The position numbers and the translations under genes are program-made. From the NCBI RefSeq assembly GCF_007829955.1, contig NZ_VIWX01000001.1, forward strand, positions 806,001 through 870,000: a DNA stretch of 64,000 bases, in the 5' to 3' direction. Each line of letters opens with the position of its first letter. Position 1 is the stretch's first letter. The notes below the pieces were generated by a model that did not search any database, was not told the origin of the DNA, and saw nothing but the letters and a program-made list of their open reading frames with translations. Source of the stretch: Saccharopolyspora dendranthemae. Lineage in GTDB: Bacteria > Actinomycetota > Actinomycetes > Mycobacteriales > Pseudonocardiaceae. This document shows, one piece after another, positions 8,447 to 16,384 of the stretch.

Positions 8447-9847
8447 GTGCCGCTGACGCATCCGGACAACACGCCGCGCCCGAGCCGCAGCGAGATCGCG
8501 GTCAACCCGATCTTCGCGCGCGAGCCCGCGCACGTGCCCGCCTTCGACTTCCCCAGCACCGGAACAGATCCCGAGGTCGCCTACCAGGTCGTGCACGACG
8601 AGCTGATGCTCGACGGCAACGCCCGGCTGAACCTCGCGACCTTCGTGTCGACCTGGATGGAACCGCAGGCCGCCCGGCTGATGGCGGAGTGCTTCGACAA
8701 GAACATGATCGACAAGGACGAGTACCCGCGCACCGCTGCTCTGGAGGACAGGTGCGTGCGGATGCTCGCCGGGCTCTGGCACGCGCCCGATCCGCACGAC
8801 GTCATCGGCTGCTCCACCACCGGCTCCTCCGAGGCGTGCATGCTCGCGGGCCTGGCGCTCAAGCGCCGCTGGAGCGGAACGGGCAAGCCCAACATCGTGC
8901 TCGGCGCCAACGTGCAGATCTGCTGGGAGAAGTTCGCGAACTTCTTCGAGGTCGAACCGCGCTACGTGCCGATGGAGGGCGACCGCTACACGTTGTCGGC
9001 GGACGAAGCGCTCCAGCGGGTCGACGAGAACACCATCGGCGTCGTGACGATCATGGGATCGACCTTCGACGGCTCCTACGAACCCGTGGCCGAGGTGTGC
9101 CGCGCGCTCGACGACCTCGCCGCGCGCGGTGGCCCGGACGTGCCGGTGCACGTCGACGGGGCGTCCGGAGCGATGATCGCGCCGTTCCTGGATCCGGAGC
9201 GCGTGTGGGACTTCCGGCTGCCCCGGGTGGCCTCGATCAACACCTCCGGGCACAAGTACGGGCTGGTCTACCCGGGAGTCGGCTGGGTCGTGTGGCGCGC
9301 CTCCGACGCGCTGCCCGAGGACCTGGTGTTCCGGGTGAACTACCTCGGCGGGGAGATGCCGACCTTCGCGCTGAACTTCTCCCGCCCGGGTGCGCAGGTG
9401 GTCGCGCAGTTCTTCACCTTCCTGCGGCTGGGGTTCGAGGGGTTCCGCCGGGTTGCGCAGGAGTGCCGCGACGTGGCGACGCGGCTGGCAGGCGAGATCG
9501 CCGCGCTCGGACCGTTCGAGCTGATCAGCGACGGCGGACACATCCCCGCGTTCGCGTTCGCGCTGCGCGAGGACGTGGGCGGGTATTCCGTTTTCGACGT
9601 GTCGGAGGCGTTGCGCGCCTGCGGCTGGCAGGTGCCCGCCTACACGTTCCCGGCCAACCGTACAGATCTGGCGGTGCTGCGGATCGTGGTGCGCAACGGG
9701 TTCAGCCACGACCTGGCGGACCTGCTGCTCGACGACCTGCGCAGGGCCCTGCCCCGGCTCAGCGCCCAGACCGCGCCGGCCCGCGGCCGCGAATCCGCCG
9801 GCTTCGCCCACGGAGCCCGTTCCCGCACCACCGACCGCGACCGGTGA
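8447..9847 (+). CDS. Glutamate decarboxylase (PLP-dependent)
   Basis: A 466-residue group II decarboxylase that converts glutamate to GABA and CO2, consuming a proton. Hallmarks are an amino-terminal NPIFARE segment, STTGSSEACMLAGLALK, the HVDGASGA segment with the PLP-contacting Asp, and SINTSGHKYG with the PLP-binding Lys. Length matches bacterial GadA/B. GTG 8447 is used as start because no earlier in-frame start has a better ribosome site. No glutamate/GABA antiporter is adjacent, so the role may be GABA metabolism or spore/acid physiology rather than a full acid-resistance system. Confidence 0.92.
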   Translation: MPLTHPDNTPRPSRSEIAVNPIFAREPAHVPAFDFPSTGTDPEVAYQVVHDELMLDGNARLNLATFVSTWMEPQAARLMAECFDKNMIDKDEYPRTAALEDRCVRMLAGLWHAPDPHDVIGCSTTGSSEACMLAGLALKRRWSGTGKPNIVLGANVQICWEKFANFFEVEPRYVPMEGDRYTLSADEALQRVDENTIGVVTIMGSTFDGSYEPVAEVCRALDDLAARGGPDVPVHVDGASGAMIAPFLDPERVWDFRLPRVASINTSGHKYGLVYPGVGWVVWRASDALPEDLVFRVNYLGGEMPTFALNFSRPGAQVVAQFFTFLRLGFEGFRRVAQECRDVATRLAGEIAALGPFELISDGGHIPAFAFALREDVGGYSVFDVSEALRACGWQVPAYTFPANRTDLAVLRIVVRNGFSHDLADLLLDDLRRALPRLSAQTAPARGRESAGFAHGARSRTTDRDR

Positions 9848-9952
9848 AAATTCCCGGACACCGGGAAAGCGCAGCACCGAGCGGGTGCGAGCGGTCACGC
9901 TCAGCCGATCAGCTGATCAGCTGCCTCACCGGGCGGACTAACCTGCCGGGTT

Positions 9953-10504
9953 ATGAGTCGTTCCGAGGACGCCAACGCGCGGCTGACCGAGCTGGCGCTG
10001 CACGCGCGTCGCGGTGACCCGCACGCGATGGAGTCCTTCATCCGGGAGAGCCAGCACGACGTCTGGCGCTTCGTCGCGCACCTCTCCGGGCCGCACCTCG
10101 CCGATGACCTCACCCAGGAGACGTTCCTCCGCGCTTTCCGCAGCGTCCGCCGTTTCAACGCCCGTTCCTCGGCACGCACCTGGCTGCTGACCATCGCCCG
10201 TCGCGTGGTGGTCGACCAGATCCGCTACGAGCGCTCCCGGCCGCGGACGGCGCACGCCACCCCGGCCAACGAGCCGACCTCCAGGGACACGGGGTTCGAG
10301 AACGTCGTCGAGCTCAACCTGCTGCTGCAGGACCTCGACCCGGAGCGCAGGGAAGCGCTGATCCTCACCCAGGTCCTCGGACTCCCCTACGCCGAAGCCG
10401 CCCACGTCACGGGCTGCCCGGTGGGCACCATCCGCTCCCGGGTGGCCAGGGCCCGAGACCAACTCCTCACCACCCGCTCCCACACGGACGAAGAGACGGG
10501 CTGA
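9953..10504 (+). CDS. sigC: ECF RNA polymerase sigma factor, SigC type
   Basis: A 183-residue ECF sigma factor. Region 2 contains [27 protein letters not shown] and [19 protein letters not shown]; region 4 contains [18 protein letters not shown] followed by [19 protein letters not shown], the DNA-reading helix-turn-helix. These blocks closely match SigC of Mycobacterium tuberculosis as I remember it, including length. ATG 9953 begins the conserved part directly. A gene for a zinc-finger membrane protein follows 137 bases downstream and could be its anti-sigma factor; a long inverted repeat separates the two. Confidence 0.9.
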   Translation: MSRSEDANARLTELALHARRGDPHAMESFIRESQHDVWRFVAHLSGPHLADDLTQETFLRAFRSVRRFNARSSARTWLLTIARRVVVDQIRYERSRPRTAHATPANEPTSRDTGFENVVELNLLLQDLDPERREALILTQVLGLPYAEAAHVTGCPVGTIRSRVARARDQLLTTRSHTDEETG

Positions 10505-10521
10505 CCCCTCACCTCGGCATT

Positions 10522-10591
10522 TCCCAGTTTTAGTCCAAACTGAGCCGACATTTCGGACATGATCATGGCTCGGTTTGGACTAAAACTGGGA
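10522..10591. repeat. Long near-perfect inverted repeat between sigC and anti-sigma candidate
   Basis: Arms at 10522-10546 and 10567-10591 are 25 nt each with 24 of 25 positions complementary, enclosing a 20-nt loop. The arms are distinctly AT-richer (TTTTAGTCCAAAC in the left arm) than the surrounding DNA. In RNA this forms a very stable hairpin 17 bases after the sigC stop. It may be a terminator/processing site for sigC mRNA, or a small mobile palindromic element. Confidence 0.8.
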
Positions 10592-10641
10592 TCGGGTGAC
10601 CCGGTGGGAACTTCCGGACACCTCGGCGCGACAGTAGTGAC

Positions 10642-11328
10642 GTGGAGTGTTCTGCTTGTCGGGAGTCCTTGTCGGCCCGGCTGGACGGGGAAGAACCGCC
10701 GGCGACCGAGGCCGAGGTGCAGCAGCACCTCGCCGGGTGCGGCGCCTGCGCGGACTGGGAGCGTCGCGCCGTCGCCCTGAGCCGCGAGATGCGCGTGCGC
10801 GCCGTCCCGGCCACACCCGATCTCAGTGCTGCGGTGATGCGGGCGTTGCCGGCTCCCGCTGTCCGGCGATGGCCGCGAGTGCTGCTCGGCGTGGTCGCCG
10901 CCCTGCAGATCGGCTTGGGCGTGCTGCAGCTGCTGGGCACCGGCGGTCACGAGGCGATGGCCGGGCACCTCTTCCACGAGAGCACCGCCTGGAACCTGGC
11001 GCTGGGAGCGGGCTTCGGCTGGGCCGCCTGGCGGGTGCGGGCCGGCGCCGGGATGCTGCCGGTGCTGAGCGCGTTCCTCGCCGTGCTGACCGTCATCAGC
11101 GTCCACGACCTGATCTCGGGCGTGGTCTCGGCCGGTCGGCTCGCCTCGCACCTGCCGCTGGTGGCGGCGCTGGTGCTGCTGCTGGTCGTGCGGCACGACC
11201 ACCGCGACAGCGAGCCCGGTCCGGGGCACGGCGTCCGGCCGGACGAGGACGCCGTCATCACCGACGAGCCCGACGAGCCCGCACCGCCGCGCGAACTCGG
11301 TCCCACCGCCTACCGCGAGGCGAGCTAG
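10642..11328 (+). CDS. Putative membrane anti-sigma factor with zf-HC2 (ZAS) domain
   Basis: A 228-residue protein. The first 40 residues form a zinc-finger anti-sigma motif: Cys3-x2-Cys6, then HLAGCGAC (His-x3-Cys-x2-Cys). Several hydrophobic segments follow between about residues 75 and 195 (for example VLLGVVAALQIGLGVLQLL and LPLVAALVLLLVV), then an acidic carboxy tail. This fits a membrane-bound zinc-dependent inhibitor of an ECF sigma factor, presumably SigC just upstream. GTG 10642 is required to include the first Cys pair. Anti-sigma activity is inferred from motif and position. Confidence 0.78.
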   Translation: MECSACRESLSARLDGEEPPATEAEVQQHLAGCGACADWERRAVALSREMRVRAVPATPDLSAAVMRALPAPAVRRWPRVLLGVVAALQIGLGVLQLLGTGGHEAMAGHLFHESTAWNLALGAGFGWAAWRVRAGAGMLPVLSAFLAVLTVISVHDLISGVVSAGRLASHLPLVAALVLLLVVRHDHRDSEPGPGHGVRPDEDAVITDEPDEPAPPRELGPTAYREAS

Positions 11329-11344
11329 TGGCGCCGGGTCGTTC

Positions 11345-12187
11345 CTAGCCCTTGCGGCCCATCGCAGCCCAGTAGTAGGCGCTGCGCGGGTCGACCTCGT
11401 GCTCCGGGTGGAGCCTGGTGACCTCGGCGGGCTCCGGGTCCGGTCGCCACGCCAGCACCGGCGTCACTCCCGGCTCGACCAGTTCCAGGCCGTCGAAGAG
11501 CGCCGCGACCTCGTCCCGGCCGCGCGGCTGGAACGGGATGCCGGACTGCTCGGCCGAGGCGACCACACCGGCCATCGCCTCGGGATCGAAATCGGCGGTG
11601 GGATGGGTGATCGTGAGGTAGCTCCCGTCGGGAACGGCCTTCATCAGCTCGTCGAGCACCTGCCGCACCTCGCTGGTCTCCCGGAAGTACATCAGCACGG
11701 CCACCAGCATCACCGCGGTCGGCTGCGTCAGGTCCAGGGTTTCGGCCAGCGCCGGGTCGGACAGGATCGAGTGCGGGTCGTGCAGGTCGGCGAAGACGAA
11801 CCGGGTCGCGCCCTCCTCGGTGCTGGTCATCAGCGCGCGGGCGTGCGCGAGGACGATCGGGTCGTTGTCGACGTAGACCACGCGACTGCCCGGTTCGGCG
11901 CGCTGGGCGACCTCGTGCACGTTGCCGCTGGTGGGGATTCCGGTGCCGATGTCCAGGAACTGCCGGATGCCGCACTCCCGCACCAGGTACCGCACGGCGC
12001 GGCCGACGAACGCCCGGTTCGCGCGCGCCATGGTCTTGATGGTCGGGATGTGCTCGGCGATGGCGTCGCCCAGCGCCCGGTCGGCCTCGAAGTTGTCCTT
12101 GCCGCCCAACCAGTAGTCGTAGACCCGCGCCTCGTGCGCGACGGTGGTGTCGATCTCGACCGGAAGCCGGCCGGCCTGCTCGTTCAT
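11345..12187 (-). CDS. SAM-dependent methyltransferase, DUF574 / Methyltransf_19 family
   Basis: A 280-residue protein of the actinomycete-specific Methyltransf_19 family. Features are the amino-terminal segment ARVYDYWLGGKDNFEADR, motif I QFLDIGTGIPT, a VVYVDNDP strand with the acidic SAM-ribose contact, and a carboxy segment RSAYYWAAMGRK. A paralogue sits at 24692-25522. It lies 16 bases downstream of the XRE-DUF5753 gene on the same strand, the usual partner of this family in actinomycete genomes. Natural substrate is unknown. Confidence 0.87.
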   Translation of the reverse strand: MNEQAGRLPVEIDTTVAHEARVYDYWLGGKDNFEADRALGDAIAEHIPTIKTMARANRAFVGRAVRYLVRECGIRQFLDIGTGIPTSGNVHEVAQRAEPGSRVVYVDNDPIVLAHARALMTSTEEGATRFVFADLHDPHSILSDPALAETLDLTQPTAVMLVAVLMYFRETSEVRQVLDELMKAVPDGSYLTITHPTADFDPEAMAGVVASAEQSGIPFQPRGRDEVAALFDGLELVEPGVTPVLAWRPDPEPAEVTRLHPEHEVDPRSAYYWAAMGRKG

Positions 12188-12203
12188 CCGCGTCCTCTTC
12201 GGC

Positions 12204-13118
12204 TCAGTACTCCTGCATCAGCGCGCGCAGCAGCTGCGGGGTTTCCTCGGGGGTTGCCGCCTGCACGCTGAGCATGTTCATCACGGCCTGGTACTGGTCC
12301 AGGTCGTTGCGCTTGTCCAGGTACAGCGCGCTGGTCAGCTGCTCCAGGTAGACCACATCGGGCAGGTCCGACTCCGGGAAGCGCACGATGGTGAACGGCC
12401 CACCGGCGGCGGCGTGCCCGCCGACGCTGTAGGGCAGCAGCTGCACCGTCACGTTGGGCAGTTCGGCGATCCGGATGAGGTGCTCGATCTGCCCGCGCAT
12501 GATCCGCTCACCGCCGATCGGGCGCCGTAACGCCGCCTCGTCGATGACCGCCCACAACGTCGGTGGTTCCTGGCGGGTGAGGATGTCCTGGCGGCGCGTG
12601 CGCAGCGCGACGCGGCGATCGACTTCGCTGCCCGGCTCCTGGCCGTGCCCGAGCAGGATGACCGCGCGCGCGTAGTCGGGCGTCTGCAGCAGGCCGGGCA
12701 CGAACTGCGCCTCGTAGGTGCGGATGATCTCGGCCGCCTGCTCCAGACCCAAGTAGGTCTCGAACCACGCGGGCAGCAGGTCGCCGTACTGGTGCCACCA
12801 GCCGGGCTCGTTGGCCTGCTTGGCCAACGACAGGAACGCCGCGCGCTCCTCGGGGCTGTCCACTCCGTAGAGGGTCAGCAGGTCGTTGAGATCCCGTTCC
12901 CGGAAGCTGACCCGCCCCAGCTCGAGCCTGCTGATCTTCGCGTGGGACCCGCGGATGGCGTCACCGGCGGCCTCGCGGCTGATCCCGCGCTCTTCCCGCA
13001 GGCGGCGGAGCTGACCGCCGAGCGCGATCCGCAGCACGGTGGGGCCGGCGGTGGACCCGCCCTGCTGCCCACCGCGCTGAGAGCTGGGTCTGCCTTGTCT
13101 CTCCGGCTCGATGCTCAT
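12204..13118 (-). CDS. XRE-family regulator with DUF5753 effector domain
   Basis: A 304-residue regulator. Residues about 25-95 are a Cro/CI helix-turn-helix (LGGQLRRLREERGISREAAG, then SHAKISRLELGR); the rest is DUF5753, with the family's EAQFVPGLLQTPDYARA, AALRRPIGG and SALYLD blocks. ATG 13118 is the last in-frame start before the conserved part. It follows a DUF397 gene (54-nt gap) and precedes a DUF574 methyltransferase (16-nt gap). Paired XRE/DUF397 proteins are typical of actinomycete developmental and antibiotic control; the target is not known. Confidence 0.9.
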   Translation of the reverse strand: MSIEPERQGRPSSQRGGQQGGSTAGPTVLRIALGGQLRRLREERGISREAAGDAIRGSHAKISRLELGRVSFRERDLNDLLTLYGVDSPEERAAFLSLAKQANEPGWWHQYGDLLPAWFETYLGLEQAAEIIRTYEAQFVPGLLQTPDYARAVILLGHGQEPGSEVDRRVALRTRRQDILTRQEPPTLWAVIDEAALRRPIGGERIMRGQIEHLIRIAELPNVTVQLLPYSVGGHAAAGGPFTIVRFPESDLPDVVYLEQLTSALYLDKRNDLDQYQAVMNMLSVQAATPEETPQLLRALMQEY

Positions 13119-13172
13119 CGTGTCGATACCCCCATCGGGAGCAATGCGGCGTCCGATCGCCGCCAAAGCCAG

Positions 13173-13424
13173 TCAGCAGATTAGATCATCGAAGTCGCCT
13201 TCTTTAACCCCTTCGAGAAAAGCGGCAATTTCCTCACGTGTGTAGACCAGCACCGGTCCTTCGATGAAGCGGGAGTTGCGCACGGCGATCCGGCCGCGCT
13301 CCAGCTCGGCGACCTCGACGCAGTTCCCGCTCGGATTGCTGTGCGCGCTCTTCCGCCAACGCAGGTCAGACCGCCAGCTCAGGTCAGCCCACCGCGGACC
13401 TCCCGGCACCACGGAGTCCGGCAT
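13173..13424 (-). CDS. DUF397 family small protein
   Basis: An 83-residue DUF397 protein with the signature WRKSAHSNPSGNCVEVAE, then IAVRNSR and a late LVYTREEIAAFLEGVKEGDFD. ATG 13424 is preferred over the ATG five codons upstream because GGAGG lies six bases before it. DUF397 proteins partner with DUF5753 XRE regulators, often modulating them, and the regulator is the next gene. Confidence 0.88.
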   Translation of the reverse strand: MPDSVVPGGPRWADLSWRSDLRWRKSAHSNPSGNCVEVAELERGRIAVRNSRFIEGPVLVYTREEIAAFLEGVKEGDFDDLIC

Positions 13425-13460
13425 GGATGCCTCCAACATTCGGGCGAAATCGCGTCCGTG

Positions 13461-13497
13461 CTTGCAAGTGTTCTTGCAAACGTTCTTGCATCTGCAA
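13461..13497. promoter_or_regulatory. Three CTTGCA repeats at 12-bp spacing upstream of DUF397-XRE operon
   Basis: CTTGCA occurs at 13461, 13473 and 13485, exactly 12 bp apart (CTTGCAAGTGTT, CTTGCAAACGTT, CTTGCA), and is followed at once by its inverse TGCAAG (13493-13498). The array lies about 40-75 bp upstream of the DUF397 start in an AT-richer patch. Regular phasing suggests cooperative protein binding, perhaps by the XRE regulator of this operon. Confidence 0.5.
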
Positions 13498-13687
13498 GGC
13501 CCGTCCGGGACAGTAACAGCAGCAGGTCGATCGTCGATCTTGATCCGTCAGCGGGAATCCGGTGTCCGGCAAACGGACTCCGGAACGCGCGGGAGGAGGC
13601 CGAGGGCATGATCCGCTCGTCGCGGCGACGCAACGCTCGCCGCGCGCATCCGACTCGCCCGGCTTCGACCCAGGTTCGGGTTGCGCG

Positions 13688-14377
13688 ATGAGCGGGCTGG
13701 TCGCGGTCTGCGCGTTATTCGCCTGCGCGGTTCTCGCCGCGGGGCTGCTGGATTCCCGCATCAAGCGCCGAAAGCTGGAGCAGCAGCTCGCCGTCGCCGA
13801 TCGCGCGGCGCACACCGATCCGCTCACCGGCCTGTCCAACCGCGCGGGATTGAATCGGGCGCTCGACCACCAGCGAGCCACCGCTCGGCCCGGCGATCAC
13901 GTCGCGATGATCCTGCTCGACCTCGACGGGCTCAAGCAGACCAACGACATGTACGGCCACGAGTTCGGCGACAGCGTTCTGGTCGCGGTGGCGCTGCGGA
14001 TCCACGAAAAAGCCGGGCGCGCGGCGTGCGCGGCCCGGCTCGGTGGGGATGAGTTCGTGGTTCTGCTCGGCGCCGAGGGCTACAGCACCGGGGACGCCGA
14101 GTCGCTGGCCGACGATCTGTGCGCCGACATCGCCTCCGCCGAGGTCATGGCCGAGATGCCGATCCGGTGCACGGCCAGCGCTGGGGTCGCGGTGCTGCCC
14201 GCGCACCGGATGCACCAGCTGATCACCGCCGCGGACAAGGCCATGTACCGCGCCAAGTCCTCTCGCGCGGGAACTCTCAGGCACCGGTCCATGGCGGACG
14301 TTTCGGACCGGATCCCGCGCAACCGCGCGGCGCTCGTGGCCTTGGAGGGCGGGGCTGCGAAGGAAGCCCAGGGCTGA
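13688..14377 (+). CDS. GGDEF-domain protein, putative diguanylate cyclase
   Basis: A 229-residue protein with an amino-terminal membrane segment (VAVCALFACAVLAAGLL, residues 5-21), a short basic linker and one GGDEF domain. The domain opens with TDPLTGLSNRAGL (43-55), has the metal/GTP block LLDLDGLKQTND and an intact active-site GGDEF at 119-123. It should make cyclic di-GMP from two GTP at the membrane. No RxxD inhibitory site is evident five residues before the GGDEF. ATG 13688 starts at the membrane segment; an earlier in-frame start would add a low-complexity tail. Confidence 0.85.
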   Translation: MSGLVAVCALFACAVLAAGLLDSRIKRRKLEQQLAVADRAAHTDPLTGLSNRAGLNRALDHQRATARPGDHVAMILLDLDGLKQTNDMYGHEFGDSVLVAVALRIHEKAGRAACAARLGGDEFVVLLGAEGYSTGDAESLADDLCADIASAEVMAEMPIRCTASAGVAVLPAHRMHQLITAADKAMYRAKSSRAGTLRHRSMADVSDRIPRNRAALVALEGGAAKEAQG

Positions 14378-14410
14378 CGGGCTCGCACCTCAGGACGAGC
14401 CGGCTCCTTC

Positions 14411-14641
14411 TCAGACCGGCGTTGCTTGCCGGACGCCGCTGACGCCGCCGACCATGCGGTGCGCTTCGGAGTTGCAGGCCGGGCACGTGGTCCAGAGCCA
14501 GGCCATCTCTCCCACCTCGGCGTGCATGTCCTGCTCGCAGAGCGTCGTGATCGTGCTGCCTGCCGGGTAGCCCCCGGACGGCCGGGGATCGGTGCTCGCG
14601 TGACGCTCCCCGAGGGCCGGAACCCAGTGGAACGGATGCAT
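14411..14641 (-). CDS. Small zinc-ribbon-like hypothetical protein
   Basis: A 76-residue protein starting at ATG 14641, seven bases after AAGGAG. It contains a Cys plus a CPAC pair with flanking His residues (LCEQDMHAEVGEMAWLW, then TTCPACNSEAHRM), suggesting one zinc site. Similar short Cys/His proteins are common near XRE/DUF397 genes in actinomycetes; function is unknown. Confidence 0.65.
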   Translation of the reverse strand: MHPFHWVPALGERHASTDPRPSGGYPAGSTITTLCEQDMHAEVGEMAWLWTTCPACNSEAHRMVGGVSGVRQATPV

Positions 14642-14691
14642 CCGCACTCTCCTTCGCTGCCGTTGTCCCGCTAGCGCTGTCTCACGTCTTG

Positions 14692-14740
14692 CCTGATCAG
14701 GGCCCGGATCGCTGGTCCGGGCGCAATCCGGATAATCAGG
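14692..14740 (-). terminator. Nested stem-loop downstream of the gene at 14744
   Basis: An outer stem CCTGAT (14692-14697) / ATCAGG (14735-14740) encloses an inner hairpin GCCCGGA-7 nt-TCCGGGC (14702-14722). It starts just 3 bases after the stop of the leftward gene 14744-15013, fitting a terminator. No U-tract follows. Confidence 0.5.
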
Positions 14741-14743
14741 CGG

Positions 14744-15013
14744 TCAGATGGATTCCAGTCCCACGATGTTGGCCGTCGCCGCCAGGCACTGACCGCAGGG
14801 CGAAGCCCCGTCGGATGGAATATTCCTAATCATCTCATGCCGGAGGACGAGTCCGCACGCGGCACGGGTGGTGTCGGCCTGTCGGCCCTGCCGCGAAACG
14901 GCGTGCGCCTGCTGGAGCGTCACCCATGAGGCGGTATGCAAGACCCAGACCTGCTCCAGGTCGGAGTGCTCCACCGTCCCCCTCGGGGTGTGCCCCGCCA
15001 AGCTGAGTGGCAT
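14744..15013 (-). CDS. Small hypothetical protein with Cys/His cluster
   Basis: An 89-residue protein starting at ATG 15013 after a GGGAGGG ribosome site. It carries Cys residues and a His in a late cluster (ACGLVLRHEM, then SPCGQCLAA), consistent with one zinc site. It is divergent from a DUF397 gene with an operator-like palindrome in between, so it may belong to the same regulon. No function can be given. Confidence 0.65.
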   Translation of the reverse strand: MPLSLAGHTPRGTVEHSDLEQVWVLHTASWVTLQQAHAVSRQGRQADTTRAACGLVLRHEMIRNIPSDGASPCGQCLAATANIVGLESI

Positions 15014-15032
15014 GATCCCTCCCGTGATCGTC

Positions 15033-15046
15033 TACGATTAATCGTA
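15033..15046. promoter_or_regulatory. Palindrome TACGATTAATCGTA, candidate XRE operator
   Basis: A 14-bp perfect palindrome in the 80-bp divergent spacer. Its core GATTAATC recurs at 15355-15362 (between DUF397 and XRE genes) and at 16357-16364 (overlapping the XRE stop). Three copies of an 8-bp AT-rich palindrome around one regulator in high-GC DNA suggest its binding site. Confidence 0.5.
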
Positions 15047-15093
15047 AGCATATTCGAGCGATGGAGTCGAGAGCTCCGGAAGGGATCACAGCG

Positions 15094-15327
15094 ATGCGTC
15101 ACCCGGAACCGAACGAGAACCCGGTCTTCAGCGCCACCGGCTGGGGTTCGGCGTCCGCCTGCGGGCCCAACGGGGGGAACTGCGTCGAGGTGAACTTAAC
15201 CGCCCCAGGACGTGTCGCCGTGCGTGACAGCAAGCGGCTCACCGGTGACGTCCTGCTCGATTTCGACACGGCGAGCTGGAGCCGATTTCTGACCGGGATG
15301 CGCTCCGGGATCTTCGACGTCGGCTAG
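15094..15327 (+). CDS. DUF397 family small protein
   Basis: A 77-residue DUF397 protein with SATGWGSASACGPNGGNCVE, VAVRDSK and a late TASWSRFLTGMRSGIFD. I choose ATG 15094, which follows GGAAGGGA; an in-frame ATG at 15061 is possible but lacks a ribosome site. It is transcribed ahead of the XRE-DUF5753 gene at 15498 and presumably works with it. The two are separated by 170 bp containing one GATTAATC copy. Confidence 0.85.
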   Translation: MRHPEPNENPVFSATGWGSASACGPNGGNCVEVNLTAPGRVAVRDSKRLTGDVLLDFDTASWSRFLTGMRSGIFDVG

Positions 15328-15354
15328 ATCGCCGCAGCTCACGAGGCCTATGTG

Positions 15355-15362
15355 GATTAATC
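15355..15362. promoter_or_regulatory. GATTAATC core, second copy
   Basis: Second copy of the 8-bp palindrome shared with 15037-15044 and 16357-16364, positioned about 135 bp before the XRE start. Candidate autoregulatory site. Confidence 0.35.
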
Positions 15363-15497
15363 GGACCCACGCCGGATCACCGCCCGTGACCCGTTTGCCA
15401 CGCCACCACGTCCGAGTGCATTACAGTGTTGTTCTTGACAGACGCGTTTGCGCTCGTCAGACGTGGTGACGGCAAGAGCACACGAAGCGGAGATCTG

Positions 15498-16358
15498 GTG
15501 CCGAGCACGGTAACCTCGCGGCGCAGGCAACTCGGGAACGAGATTCGCCGCGCGCGGCAGGCCGCGGGCATGACCCAGCAGGACGTCGCCGAGCTGCTCG
15601 GATGCAGCCAGGGCAAGATCAACAAGGTCGAGTCGGGCACGGTCGCGGTCAAGAAGGCCGAGCTGCAGAAGATGCTGGAGTCGTTCAACTCCGGCAAAGC
15701 GGAGGCCGAGCTGATGCTCGAGCTGGCGCAGTCCAGCTCCGGGCAGCGCGGCCAGTGGGCCGGCTACCGCTCCGCCGTCCCGCAGTGGTTCCGCACGTTC
15801 ACCGACCTCGAACCCGCCGCGACGGAGATCCTCAGCTGGCACGGCGAGCGAATCCCGGGGCCGCTGCAGTCCGAGCACTACATGCTCACCCAGTTCTCCG
15901 AGGACCGCGCCACCGACGTGACCGCGCTCGTGCGCAACAGGCTGGACCGCAGGCGGGTCTTCGACCTCCCGCGCCCGCCCTACTACCGGTTCGTGCTCAG
16001 CGAAGCCGCTTTCCACCGGATGCCGGGCGGACCGAACCCGTCGGTCGCGCTGGACCAGGTGGAGCACCTGCTGGACCTGCAGACCCGGTACCCCAAGGCC
16101 TACGTGCACATCCTGCCGTTCGACGTGCGGCTGCCCTACGTGCCCAACGACTTCACCATCATGCGCTTCGCCGACGGCACCAAGGACTTCGTGTTCGTCG
16201 AGCACGTCGCGGGCGGGCTGTACCTGGACGACGAGGACGACTTCAACCTGTTCAACGACGCCTGGGACCGGCTGCGCGGAGCCGCTCTGGAGCGTCACGA
16301 CACCGTGGCCCACCTGCAGGAGCTGGCCAAGAAGTACAAGTCCCAGATCGACTTCTGA
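15498..16358 (+). CDS. XRE-family regulator with DUF5753 effector domain
   Basis: A 286-residue regulator. The helix-turn-helix spans about residues 10-70 (RRQLGNEIRRARQAAGMTQQ, then GCSQGKINKVESGT) and DUF5753 follows, with EHYMLTQF, a YYRFVLSEAAFHRMPGG segment and FVFVEHVAGGLYLDDE. GTG 15498 is chosen because GGAG lies just upstream; starts further upstream have no ribosome site. It pairs with the DUF397 gene at 15094. GATTAATC palindromes flank it on both sides. Paralogue of the regulator at 12204-13118. Confidence 0.88.
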   Translation: MPSTVTSRRRQLGNEIRRARQAAGMTQQDVAELLGCSQGKINKVESGTVAVKKAELQKMLESFNSGKAEAELMLELAQSSSGQRGQWAGYRSAVPQWFRTFTDLEPAATEILSWHGERIPGPLQSEHYMLTQFSEDRATDVTALVRNRLDRRRVFDLPRPPYYRFVLSEAAFHRMPGGPNPSVALDQVEHLLDLQTRYPKAYVHILPFDVRLPYVPNDFTIMRFADGTKDFVFVEHVAGGLYLDDEDDFNLFNDAWDRLRGAALERHDTVAHLQELAKKYKSQIDF

Positions 16359-16364
16359 TTAATC
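16357..16364. promoter_or_regulatory. GATTAATC core, third copy
   Basis: Third copy of the palindrome, overlapping the TGA of the XRE gene. It is 20 bp from the end of the convergent cysNC gene, so it could affect termination rather than initiation. Confidence 0.3.
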
Positions 16365-16384
16365 GTGAAAGCACACGATCGGGT

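Noticed and set aside
10522..10591. Long inverted repeat as ends of an insertion sequence
   Set aside because: Only 20 nt lie between the arms, so no transposase can be inside; at most a non-autonomous element.
13461..13498. CTTGCA repeats as a small CRISPR array
   Set aside because: 6-bp units with 6-bp spacers are far too short, and there are no cas genes in the window.
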